Below, one piece after another: positions 12,582-23,878 of a stretch of 64,000 nucleotides of DNA. The stretch is from Neckera pumila. Its lineage: Eukaryota > Streptophyta > Bryopsida > Hypnales > Neckeraceae. The position numbers were made by a program, and so were the translations under genes. Each line of letters opens with the position of its first letter. Position 1 is the first letter of the stretch. The stretch is from contig OZ018409.1 of assembly GCA_963969595.1 (NCBI GenBank), positions 18,632,975 through 18,696,974 on the forward strand. Direction: 5' to 3'. Below the pieces are notes generated by a model. The model made no database searches. It was not told the DNA's origin and saw only the letters and a program-made list of their open reading frames with translations.

Positions 12582-13519
12582 TTAACCCCTAAAGGACCAT
12601 TGTCCCTTTGGGGTCAAATGGGATTTTAGGCAGGTACCTACGGGCTGAATTTTTGTTGTAATTTTCTGAAACTTTTTTTGGAGATAGAAAAATTGATAAG
12701 CTTCGTGGGAATATAATTTTTTCTTTGATCGGTGCCTGGGAACAAAAGTTATGCCCAAATAAACTCAAAACAGGGGAGAAGGGGTAGCAAAAAAATTTTG
12801 CAAAAAATATATATATATTTTTTTAATTTTTTTTTCTTATAGATTGTATTTTTGTCTATTTGGAAAGATTTGATTCATTTCATTTGGATTTGTTATGAGA
12901 AAGTTATGGACAATCTTATTTTTTGGGCAATTAGAGCATCTTCTTGAAAAAAAAATTAGAGCAACTTAAAGTATTCATTTTGGAACGCAATTTTTGCAAT
13001 TTAAAAAAAAAGAAGTTCCACATGCTTTGTTTTTTGTGCTAAAACAATCTCATCATTGGAATTAGTGCATTTTGATTCCATATAAAATATATTAATAAAT
13101 TAGGTTTTCCTTCTATCTTGTATCTACTTCTACTTAACAATTTTTTTTAAAATGAAAATTAAATTTTTTTGGATTTCTTTTTTTTTCCTAGATTCTCAAC
13201 TCAATTTTCCACTAGCAAGATTTACAGCTCAAAACTCTGTAGTGCAAAAAATTAAAGTTAAAAATGTTCAAAGTCAAAAATCTAGTCCCGCATTGTGCTG
13301 AAAAACTTGTTTTTTTCACTTCAAACGTAGATATCTTGCAATCTGTGCAATCAAAAATTCTGAAATTTTTTCCACACATTGTCATACTAGTTAGGTATAA
13401 GATCCTATGGTTAGATGGGGAAAAAAAATCAATTTTAAAGTTCTTTTATTCTTTGCTATAGAAATGGTAGTTTTGAGAATTTTTTGGCAAAATAATGGCC
13501 TTAGTTTTTTAGGGGTTAA
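12582..13519 (+). mobile_element. TTAA element, subfamily A, 938 bp
   Basis: It begins TTAACCCCTAAAGGACC, followed by CATTGTCCCTTTGGGG, and ends TTTTTTAGGGGTTAA. TTAA flanks both sides. The terminal 28 bases form an imperfect palindrome (CCCCTAAAGGAC / GTCCCTTTGGGG around CATT). Internal blocks match the 8078 and 14370 copies. Short open frames inside are not transposase-like. Confidence 0.85.
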
Positions 13520-14369
13520 AGAACTGGCATTTGATTTTATCCTATTTAGAACTTTTTTTATTGCTCATTCTTACATATTTGCATTTAGCTCATAAATTTA
13601 CATTCCAATTTCAAATGTAAAACTTCCCAAACAATCTAATTGTCACTCCAATATCCAATATTTTTCACTTTGTTTAAGATTCATTCTCAACAAATACAAC
13701 ATTCAATCCAATACTCATGACCAATTTTTCAAGAGGACATATATTTACATAGATTCATTTTATAACTAAATCCTATGTGGATAAACATACACACTTACAA
13801 TCACAATAATTTTTAATAATGGGTGGTTGCAAAAATGACTGACCGGTTTTTGTAGCATTTTCCACAATACTCCTTTTTTTTAGGGTATTGTATAATTAGA
13901 AAAACAATTTAAAAAAAAAGTAAAAAAAACGTTTCATATATACATTTAAAAAAAAAGGTATCGTTGGAAAGAAACACACAGAAATTCTTCCTAAATAGGA
14001 GATCTAAAAGATCTCATGAAAAGTGTAAAATGTCATGAAAATAGGTACTTTCACATTTTAATTTGTAAAAAATAGGAAAGCAATTTAAAAAAAACAAAAT
14101 TTTGATGCCATTTCTATAGCAATGAGTAAAATATCAATGCCATTTCTATAGCAATGAGTAAAATATTGATGCCATTTCTATAGCAATGAGCAAAATATTG
14201 ATGCCATTTCTATAGAAATGCCATATGGAATTAAATGAATTAGAAAGGAATGTTTGATCATTTTGGTGTTGTGCAAATAGCTTTGGATTCATTATTAATA
14301 TTCTTACTTATTCTAGTCTCTTTGGATCAAACTTTAAACTACGTATTTAAATTTTAAATTGGATGATCA
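13520..14369. other. Short intergenic AT-rich DNA
   Basis: Between two TTAA elements. Apart from a 32-bp tandem repeat near 14.1-14.2 kb I see no gene. Bases around 14040-14080 (CACATTTTAATTTGTAAAAA) resemble a stretch near 45510, which suggests another low-copy dispersed repeat. Confidence 0.4.
14105..14222. repeat. 32-bp tandem repeat, about 3.7 copies
   Basis: ATGCCATTTCTATAGCAATG recurs at 14105, 14137, 14169 and 14201, a period of 32 bases. The unit closely resembles the subterminal part of the TTAA elements (ATGCCATTTCTATAGCAAAG at 14419 in the neighbouring copy). It may therefore have arisen by amplification from an element end. Confidence 0.8.
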
Positions 14370-15303
14370 TTAACCCCTAAAGGACCAAGGCCTTTTTTTT
14401 GCCAAAAAACACTCAAAATGCCATTTCTATAGCAAAGAGTAAAAAAAATTGAAAATTGTTTTTCCTTCACATCTAGCCATAGGATCTTATACCTAACTAG
14501 TATGACAATGTGTGGAAAAAATTTCAGAATTTTTGATCGCACAGATTGCAAGATATATGCATTTAAAGTGAAAAAAACAAGTTTCTCAACACATTGCGGG
14601 ACTAGATTTTTTGACTTTGAACATTTTTAACTTTAATTTTTTGCACTACAGAGTTTTGAGCTTTTAATCTTAATAGTGGAGAATTAAATTGAGAGTCTAG
14701 GGAAAAAAAAAGAAATCCCAAAAAACTTAATTTTCATAATTAAAAAAATTATTAAGTAGAAGTAAGTACGAGATAAAAGGAAAATCTAAAATATTAATAT
14801 ATTTTATATGGAATTAAAATGCACTAATTCCAATGGTGAGATTTTTCTAGCAAAAAAACTAGACCTTGTGGAACTTGTTTTTTTGAAAATTTGTAAAAGT
14901 TGCATTCAAAATGAATCTTACAAGTTATTTTTTTTAGGAAGATGCTCTAAGTGCCCCCAAAACAAGATTGTCCATAACTTTCTCATAACAAATCCAAATG
15001 AAATGAAATGAATTGAAGCTTTCTAGATAGACAAAAATATAATCTATAAAAAAAGAATTTTAAAAATTTTTAAAAAAATTTGCAAATTTTTTTTGGCTGC
15101 CCAACATCCCTTGTTTTGAGCTTATTTGGCATAATTTTTTTTCCCAGGCACTGATTTAAAAAAAAATGTATACTCCCATGAAGCTTAGAAGTTTTCCTAT
15201 CTTCAAAAAAAGTTTCAAAAAATCTCGACAAAAATTCAGCCCGTAGGTACTTGCCCAAAATCCCATTTGTCCCTCGAAAGGACAATGGTCCTTTAGGGGT
15301 TAA
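14370..15303 (-). mobile_element. TTAA element, subfamily A, 934 bp
   Basis: It begins TTAACCCCTAAAGGACCAAG and ends AATGGTCCTTTAGGGGTTAA, with TTAA on both sides. The orientation is opposite to the 12582 copy: the palindromic end (CCCTCGAAAGGAC / GTCCTTTAGGGG) is on the right. Non-coding. Confidence 0.87.
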
Positions 15304-16682
15304 ATCTTATGACAATTTGGCGTCTTTGTTGAAAAGACATCCAAGTAGGGTCGGATTAAAATAGTATTTTGAATTAGAGAGAATAGATATGCTTTTTTGC
15401 AGTGAGCAACAAGTTTGTTTCCTTTTGTTCTAGTATTCTAATAGAAAGCTAATAATGAAAGAATATGAAAAATAGCCCAAGTAGAATCTTAAACATTTGC
15501 TGGTAGATCTTTTTTTGAACCATTTTTTTTCTATTTGATTGTTGTCAACTTCATTTGGTATCTATTTCCAGCATGTGCATGAAGTATATCAAGTAAGGGA
15601 AGTTGTACCAACACAATTTAAAATTTCTAGTAGACTTGGTGAATTGTGAAGAGAAGAAAATTGGCAATTTAAATCAAGTGAGGCATTTGATGTTGCCCAT
15701 TTCAGTCTTTTGTAAAGAAATTTGATTTTTTAATTAGAGTTCTTTTAATGACCTACTAAGACAAAAGTTGATACATGAACAGTCTGGATTGGATATTGTT
15801 GGTGATAATACTTAGAAAAGATTTTCTAACCTTTAGAATGTTTTTTTTATTTGGCCAATTTGAAAGAAGGAATAATACATCAAAAGTAGAAATCAAACAA
15901 ACTACTTGGTATTAAATCCAATTTCGATTAAAAGTCTTGTAAAAAAGAAAGTATAAATCCCATTTTTGCTTTGCGAAGACCAAGATTATTTTGATATAAA
16001 TCACAATTTAGAATTGATTGGATTTTCCAAATTGTCTTAATTGAGTCAACTTATTGAAGAAATTCAACCAAATATTGTACTACAATTGCTAATAGTGATG
16101 ACACTAGGCCAATAGGATGATAAACGATCTCTTAAACTATATTCTTTGGTTATCTATCTAATTTTTCGTGACCAAATAGGCGGGCAAATAGGATACAATC
16201 TAGATATCTATATTTATCAATGCTTGATTTATAATAATGAAAATAATGCTTAGTTTGAAGTCTATTTTTTGAAGATGTTTTCAAGAATATTGGTAAATCA
16301 TTCCAATTTGTGTTTACAAAGGCAACCACTTTGTCATCTTTCAGATTATAATAGTTTAAAGAGGTTTTTAAGCTCACTATAGGCCAATATTGTGTGTATG
16401 GAGCCTTCTTGAGAAATTCATTGAATTATAAATGTCAAGTGGAGAAGCTATTGATTCTTTTTATAGTAGGATGAAAAATATCCTACTTTAGATATAATAC
16501 CCATGATTAGGTACTTTAGATGAACCAAGTAGCTTGTCCTCCACCTATATATGTAAATCCAATTAATATTGTCCAATTTTGGTGATACCAACGGATCCAA
16601 TTCATGTAAATCCAATAGTGAGTCAACTCCAAGTGGTACAAGTTCCATCAAGGATACCAATTCAAGAATGGAAGCATAGTTG
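15304..16682. other. AT-rich intergenic DNA
   Basis: No gene, RNA or clear repeat border could be supported. Its right part may belong to the decayed retroelement whose gag tail is at 16683. Confidence 0.4.
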
Positions 16683-17110
16683 ATGGAACTCACAAAACAA
16701 TTAGAAAATTTGAGAGTGCATATGGCAAGTTCGGCAAAGAAAAAAAATCAACCAAATAATGATAGAGCTCACATCTAGTGTATGAATTATAGAGGACAAA
16801 GACACATGCTAGTAGATTGTCCTTCTCTACCAAGTTTTCCACCTAAATATAGATCATGCAGAAATATACATGAGACAAATTGATCTCTTAGAAATATGAA
16901 AACTATTGAATCAAGCCATTAGAAAAATTCTTAGTGTACAAGTTTACAAAGTAAAAAATTATAATATTTTAATAATAATAATAAAAGAAAAAAAAACAAT
17001 AATTATCAGAACCAACAAATGGGTTGCAATCAAACCAAAATTATGATTATGATCAATATAGTCATGTAAAGTCAAATTTTAAAAGGAATAATTTTTACAA
17101 CGGGAATTAT
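16683..17110 (+). pseudogene. Retrotransposon gag tail relic with degenerate CCHC zinc knuckle
   Basis: From the ATG at 16683 the frame reads MELTKQLENLRVHM, typical of the helical end of LTR-retrotransposon gag proteins. After one in-frame stop it continues CMNYRGQRHMLVDCP. That has the spacing of a CX2CX4HX4C nucleic-acid-binding knuckle, with the second Cys replaced by Tyr. An Asn/Gln-rich tail follows, broken by more stops. No protease, integrase or reverse transcriptase part and no LTRs were found. It is an old fragment. A cellular CCHC protein is possible but less likely given the surroundings. Confidence 0.5.
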
Positions 17111-17129
17111 AATAATAAACTATATAGCT

Positions 17130-17515
17130 TTGTAGCCTAAATCCTTATCAGTCAAAACCAAAGGATGGTCTTAGCTCGAGCTTTTTATTGCATGAGCATA
17201 CAAACCCACTTCTCTCAAAGCATGCTTCAAAATAATGTCTAAGAAGTGTTCACTTGTTTTTTCTCAAATCTGCCTTGCCGTTTTGAGATGACTAGTCGTA
17301 ACAAGGTGCACACCATGTTGCCTCTCTTGCTCTCCTAGAATCTTTGGACGCCTTCTTCTTTGCTTTTCTAATTTACCACTAATCTCCTTTCTCAGACGAG
17401 TTACTGAAGATTGACTCATTCTAAGTAATGCTACAGCCTTAAATGTAGAAACACTGCTCCAAAGTTGCACCAACGCTTGGTGCTTCTGTGATTCATTCAA
17501 TGGAGCTACAGGGAC
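17130..17515 (-). pseudogene. Tc1/mariner-like transposase N-terminal relic
   Basis: Read on the minus strand, the frame encodes ESQKHQALVQLW, then a helix-turn-helix-like stretch (FKAVALLRMSQSSVTRLRKE), then RRRPKILGEQERQHGVHLV. This matches the order seen in Tc1-like transposases: a first helix-turn-helix, a GRP-like basic linker, then a second DNA-binding domain. After an in-frame TGA the same frame continues with LKHALREVGLYAHA, which fits the second domain. Further stops follow and the catalytic DDE/D region is absent, so the piece is dead. No terminal inverted repeats were identified. An unrelated helix-turn-helix protein cannot be excluded. Confidence 0.5.
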
Positions 17516-17849
17516 ACAATTGACAATTATAAACTCTATACAACAAGAGCTACACAATGGACTAAAATCTCCCTCAAATCTCACAACAAAGAGTGCAAAA
17601 TGCAATTTCAAAGTTGGCCAAAAAGCAGTGAACAAAACTGAATAGTGGCGTCACTATTCAACGACAAGTTTCTCAGGAAACCTAGCTTTTATGATGATGA
17701 AATTTTTCATCTATGTAGTAAAATAGATGAATATAGAAAATGACGTTTTAATTCATTATGAGTGACTTGTCACTTGAAAATTTCAATTCCTTGTGAGTAT
17801 TCGGAAGGTGTATTCAGTTTTGATTGTCACTGTAACTTGATTATAAGCC

Positions 17850-18525
17850 TTTGATTCCTCTAAAATTAATTTTTTTGTAATAAATATGTTGTGAATTTAA
17901 TTTTAATGTTGAAGAATTGAGTTGAGAGTTTGGGTTAAGAAATCTAAAAAACACCAAGATTTTCATTCTTTAAAACATTGTCAAGTTTAAATAGGTACAA
18001 GATAGAAGGACAAAATAAATTGTAGCTAATTCTAAGATGGATTTGAAGCACACTAATTCCAATGGTAAGATTGTTCTAAGAAAACAAATTAAAGCATGTC
18101 CAAATGTTTTTTGAAAAGGTGTTAGTATTGAGCTCATAACTCGGCTCATAACTAGATCTAATAAAATATTTTCACAAGAATTTGTTAACAATGCTCATAA
18201 AATAAGAAGCTTCATGACTTACACATCACTTATCCAAATGGAATAAATAAAATCTTTCTAAATAGAAAATTTATAACTTATAAGGAGTAAATTAAAAAAA
18301 AATTATCTCAATTTTTTTTATTTTTGTGGGTTACATGTCTTAGCCTGTTTTAAACTTATTGTGGCATAACTTTTGTTCCTAGGCATCATTTGAAATAAAA
18401 ACTAAATTCCCATGAAGTTAATCAATTTTCATGTCTTGAAATTTTATACCAAGAACTGAGATCGTAGGTACCTACCCAAATTATTAAAAGTCCCTTGAGG
18501 AGACTCTTGGGACTTTAGAGGTAAA
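17850..18525 (-). mobile_element. Degenerate, partial TTAA-family element
   Basis: The right end reads GGGACTTTAGAGGTAAA, a decayed form of the family terminus. The interior contains ACTAATTCCAATGGTAAGATTG (compare 14820-14841) and the block CATAACTTTTGTTCC. No clear left terminus or TTAA is preserved, so this is an older, 5'-truncated copy. Confidence 0.55.
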
Positions 18526-19429
18526 ATATAGAATGAGTGCACAAAATCATCCCCTATTTTGAAGTGTATAGTTTAATAATTTTAGCCTTCTTTAGATATT
18601 CTAGAATCCTTGATTTAAGTGTGAATTTGAAAATTTCAAATTTGATCATCTAGTGATAAATAATAAAGTTTTGTATTTTTAATAGGGGTGAAAAGGTGCA
18701 ATGAGAGGATAGTCTTGCTTGACTAAGCATTTGCATCCGTGCAAGCAAGCTTCATCAATATTAGAAGATCATTTTAATTTTAATTTTTAATTTTATGTCT
18801 TATGCAGAAAAGCACTTTTAATTAGGTATTTATTATAGTTTCTTTCATTGTTTTTAAGACAAAATCTATACTACAATTCCATTGCTCATTGGCTTTCAAA
18901 ATCCCGCGCTAGCGTCAAAAATCAAATCATCCTATGCCAAACATTTTGAAAGTCAATCAAGAATTTAGATATACGGTACATAATCAAGCTACCCTATCCA
19001 TGGGATTTTTTTCAAAAAAGAGAGGCGGACCTCACTACATTAAAAAATACAAGCCTGAGGAAAATGATTGGGCCAAAACTCTAGTCAAAGTAAAAGAAAA
19101 CCAAATCTACCCTATCTTTGATGCGCGTTCTTTGTTGTCTATGTGTTTGTATGTATTTCATTCATATGTTCTATTTATAAACTGATTTTCAATTATATAA
19201 TATAATATATGATTTCTTATGATGTTTCTTTAATTAATGCAATGGTATTTTCCATTTGTTCAAAAATGAAAATAAAATAAAAATGAAATAAAACAAAATA
19301 AGTTCATGACGGTTGTAAAGATGTAGAAAACAACTCCATTGATCAAGCATCAAATTCCTGAATCACCTTTGTGATCAAATGTGGGTGCTGGTGCATCATT
19401 TGTTTGCCTTAAGTCCAATCTACACACCC
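18526..19429. other. AT-rich intergenic DNA
   Basis: Nothing convincing was found. An 83-codon open frame at 18934-19185 (+) has a plausible lysine-rich stretch but no recognisable motif, and I left it unannotated. Confidence 0.35.
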
Positions 19430-20362
19430 TTAACCCCTAAAAGGCCAGCATGCGTATTTTGGCTACATAGAAAATTTGGGCAAGTACATGTGATTGGTGA
19501 TTTCCATATTTTTGGCCCAAAATTTAAGAAAAGGTGGAGACAATGAATATCTTTTTATGCACTAAATTTCATGAAATTTGGAAATATGAGTCGAAAATTA
19601 TGGCCTAGTATATATTTTTTTTTCATAAACAGGCAGTCCGGGCAGATAAAAAAATCACTTTTTTCAAAAATAAAACTTTGAAATTGGTTTTCTAGAGTTA
19701 TATATATATGTGGAAAGCTTTGAATCATTCTATTTTGATCAATGAGTCAAGTTATAAGGATTTTTTGTTTGCGGGTAGTTATGGATTTTCTACTATAAAA
19801 TAAACTTTGAAGTCCTTTGACTTACTCAATTTTAAATATTTTTTGAAAAAAATAAAACCATAGAATGTAGATTGTTTATTACAACATTGCAACCATTGGT
19901 ATTGGAATTTTTCAATTCATAATTAAATTATTAACAATTTAATATTTTGAATCATTCTCTACTACTGTCTACTTACTATTTTTTTTTCTGTATGTTGTAT
20001 AATTCCAGATGATGTGAAAATTTTCAAGCATGTGGCCAACTTGTCTAGAAAAAAGAATTCAAGAAAGCATTACCATTTTGGACATTTTTTCTTAGAAATT
20101 GAGCTTGTGAAGTGCATTTGCCTCATTTTTTGCAAGGCCAAAATTTGTGAAGGTTTTCAATGAATTTGAATGTTTGTATCTTGCAATCTATGTGGTGGAA
20201 ATTTTTGAAATTTTTACCACATAATCTCAAGTTAGCATACTACAAGATCTTACAAATACATATGTCAGAAAAAGTTTTTTTTCAAAAATTTGGTACTTGT
20301 GCTAAAAATGGCAGTTTTGGAACGTTTTTGGTAAAAATATAGTCATAGAACTTTAGGGTTCA
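19430..20362 (+). mobile_element. TTAA element, subfamily B, 933 bp
   Basis: It begins TTAACCCCTAAAAGGCCAGC and ends AGAACTTTAGGGTTCA, so the right TTAA has decayed to TTCA. It is the same length and layout as the 11350 copy, including the shared GGGCAG(T)CCGGGCAGAT block. Non-coding. Confidence 0.82.
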
Positions 20363-20494
20363 CTCAATAAGATTTTGCCAAATAGAGTGCATGACACTCT
20401 CACAATTCCATCACCTTTTGTGTAAAATAAGTCTATTTCTAAGCACCCCAATATTCCACACACTAACAAAACTTGATAAAAAAATCAGAATAGA

Positions 20495-20745
20495 AATCAG
20501 TTGTGGTTCTTTTGACCACCGTCTTGTACATGCCTAAAATAGTTGCAGTTGGTTTCTTTTTTGTATTGCAAATTTTGCAAATTTTCAGACATTAAATATA
20601 TTGCTGGAAAGGTATTTTCAAGACCTTTCAAATGATATCATACACCTCAAAATTTACAAAATTATATTCAACAAAGAAAAGGAAACCAACAACGACTATT
20701 TCGTGCATATATAGGATGGTGGTAAAAAGAACTGCAGTTGGTTTC
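20495..20745. repeat. Imperfect inverted repeat, arms about 65 bp
   Basis: The stretch from TCAGTTGTGGTTCTTTTGACC (20498) to GTTGCAGTTGGTTTC is repeated in reverse complement at about 20683-20745 (GAAACCAACTGCAGTTC.. read on the minus strand). This is a foldback of about 250 bases. No target duplication was resolved. Confidence 0.5.
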
Positions 20746-22696
20746 CACTATGGTTTTCTTACCAAGGTTTGTTGTAGTAGTAAAGTAATTTTGTGGAGAA
20801 TTCTTCAGAGCTAAAATAATTTGCAAGAGCTTTGATTTGGAGACTCTCAAAATAGACCTTGCTACCATTCATAAATGAACAAGTTTAATTTGGTGGCCTT
20901 CAACCAATGGATTATATATACTACAACATACTGATTTTTTTGCAAATGTGGGTAGTTCTAGAAGTGGTGCATGATTGATTTGTCTACTCGTAAATCACAT
21001 AGAGGGCACTAGATGTTGTTGGTAGAAGGTATTTTTCCCCACTAGATATTACTCGCTAAGGCTTTGTGCACCAAATGTCACAACATGCAAGCTTCTTTAC
21101 AGTCCCTACTCCCGATCCAAATTTCCGCCCAATTTAATTGAAAGTAAAGAAGACAGATGGCTAGCAGTTCACTTGTAGTAATGGTAAGCTGAGGATGGGA
21201 GTGTTGTTCTCACAATTATTGTATTTCCAAAGCTATATTCAAATATTTTTCACCATTCACCATATTCATTTTTTGAATTTAAAATTCCAAATGAAATTTT
21301 GTATGAAAAATACAACACACAATTTTTCATTGCAATTTTTACATTCCTCAAAAGCAATCTTTTTTACAAAAAAATTTCAATAACCAATATGTATTTTTGA
21401 GTTTTTCATTTTTATTTTGTAAACTCTATAGCTTTGTTTTTTCCAAAAAAAATAATCAAAGTTCATGGAAAAAATTCAAGCCGTCCTACGTAACAACACA
21501 AATATGCAATTTTTTTGTTGAAACAGACATGACATTCTCGAGGGGGGGATTATGGCACTCTATCAAATGTTGTGTTTTTCCAAACAATGTGTTCTAAATT
21601 GTAATATGCTCTAAAGTTTTCATTGTGCTCCAAAAGCAATCATGACATAGAGATACATTTTGCAAAGACCAATATACCAATAGTGCACATTCTAGTGACT
21701 ACTGCATTTCAATTTCTAACTAATCCTAAAAAGATCCAAAAATAATGAAACAATTTGAATGAAATGTTATATGTATTTTTTTTATTTTTTATTTTTTATT
21801 TCAAATTCGGAATTAAACACCCTCTTTTTTGTGGTAAAAAATGACTAGAAGATTGTTTGAAGGACTTTACCTTCAAACATATGCACACATATTATAAATG
21901 GTTGTTGCTTGACTTTTCATCTAAAGCAGTTGCCTTGCCTACCTATACTATTGTACATAAGTGTATTAATGAATACAATACATAGGATCAATATCTCCAT
22001 CCTCTATATTATACGTACAAAATTGTAATAGACCAAATTTATAGTCTACCTATATTATTTATAATGGATTTTTCTACATTTTATGTTCTCTAACTTATCT
22101 ATAAAGCCTTTATAAATTTTATTTCATTTGAATAAAATCCTTTTTACATTATTCCACACATACTTTTTAAATATACACATCCTCCCCCCTCCCCCCCCCC
22201 CCCTCCTTCCAAGGACATTCTCTAGTAGTGATAGGAATGTTCTAATAATTCAATCGGGGGCAAATTTTACATTCGTGTGCACTCTGGCTTTGTTGGATAA
22301 TTAAGACCTCAAATGATAACTACCTAGGATGTGTGCAATCATAATCATCACTACCCAAAATGCAATACCTACATCTGAACCAAAATGCACTACTAAAACC
22401 TAGATGTTGACAGCAAAAGTGTACACAATCAAAAATTGAGAACTTAATAAAGTCAAGTGCCAATTTATAATATAACTTGAAAAAATAATTTGAAATTTAT
22501 AGTTTATTCCTATAGTGTCTAATTAAAATTTGTTGCAATTCGCTCTAACTTTTTGATAACATTCACTAAAGTAATTACATTGATATTAGTATGTATAATT
22601 GCTATTAGAGTTGATTCTACATGCACTAACTTTAATACAATTAAACCCTAAAGGTCTAATCATTGAAAGAGATTTGAGGCCTCTAAGAGACTACGA
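20746..22696. other. AT-rich intergenic DNA with a C-run
   Basis: No gene recognised. Notable only for a C-rich run at about 22184-22205 and a lone family-like string TTAAACCCTAAAGGTC at 22641 with no partner end. Confidence 0.35.
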
Positions 22697-22735
22697 GTTA
22701 TCCTCCGTTCCCAAACTGCGGGAACGCAGGATAAC
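22697..22735. other. Compact hairpin, 16-bp stem
   Basis: GTTATCCTCCGTTCCC, a 7-base loop, then GGGAACGCAGGATAAC: one mismatch in 16 pairs. It is GC-richer than its surroundings. Function unknown. Confidence 0.6.
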
Positions 22736-22779
22736 TGTTGACTCATGTGGTTAGGAGAGTGCCACGCCATTTTTGAAAA

Positions 22780-22800
22780 ATAATAATAATAATAATAATC
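22780..22800. repeat. AAT microsatellite
   Basis: A short run of AAT triplets upstream of the VMA12-like gene. Confidence 0.6.
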
Positions 22801-23659
22801 TTGCCCTTAAATGATATTTGGGAGATTTTTTTTTTTTTTTTTGAATTTTTTTTTTGACAGACTGTACCAACCATTCACAGATTTGGCCAGATTGGAGAAC
22901 GGGCCTGAAATAGCCTTCCAATGCCCTCAAATCTTCCCTAATGGATTTTGTACAAAATACAAATGTAGTACACAAAATAAATTTCATAAATAAAGTTTCT
23001 AAACTGTTTCTTTGAAGTTTGCATCAATAAAGACAATTTTTAGTATCAAGAGTAAAAAATTTTACAATTTGAAATTTCTAAACTATTTATAGATTTTTTC
23101 AATTGAATTTTGAAGATTCAAGTTCAAAATTCACCAAAAAAAACGTCATTTTTATCTTTGGCTTTTGAATTTTTTGTAATTGCAGCTTCAGTTGCTTTGT
23201 GGAAAACGGATAAAATTTAACAAGTCCAACGACTGAGAGCAGCTCGTTCGCACACCGTCTCCAAGAAGTTCCCTATAAGTTCTCGAAAAGTCCCCATGTT
23301 CTCCATGGACCTTCACCTTCAAGCACGGTGGTCCCTAGGATCATCGACTTTCGAGATCGACGGTCCAGAGTGCCCGAACTTTCTCCCCTCCTTCCAGAAT
23401 CGCCCTTTACTTGGGAATCACGATCTCGAGTTCTCGACCCAACTGCCTGAAGCCCTAAACCTAAAATTTCTTCTCATAAAGACGTCGATGAAGAAGCCAG
23501 ACCTTGCAATCGCAGGGGCAAGGGTTCATCTCAGTGTCGAAGATTGCTGTCCGGGGTTCATTCTCGATCTTTAATCTTTGTTTGATGTTTTGTTGTCCGC
23601 GACTTTGATAGATGCAAATCTGTTGTTGTTGATGTAGAAAAAACAATCCACTAGATAGC

Positions 23660-23744
23660 CCGAGGATGAAGCAAAATTCTGCAATACTGATGTGAGCAAT
23701 CACACATGTTGAGAAACCTTACACACAAATGCGAAACTGATGGG
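23660..23744. repeat. Direct repeat flanking VMA12-like exon, copy 1
   Basis: About 85 bases starting at CGAGGATGAAGCAAAATTCT recur with few changes at 24192-24273. The copies lie on either side of the first recognised coding exon of the VMA12-like gene. Confidence 0.8.
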
Positions 23745-23878
23745 CTTTCAAGGAGATACTCGCGTCACTAGATTGGAAAGTGAAAGGTTGGTTCAAAAAT
23801 TCTCGTGTCTCTTTGCTGGTGCGGATGTCAGGTTGTTTGAGACGGGTGGCTAATGGATCTGTTGCTGTTGCAGCACAG

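Noticed and set aside
22184..22205. C-rich run
   Set aside because: Simple low-complexity sequence; no paired G-run or regulatory context.
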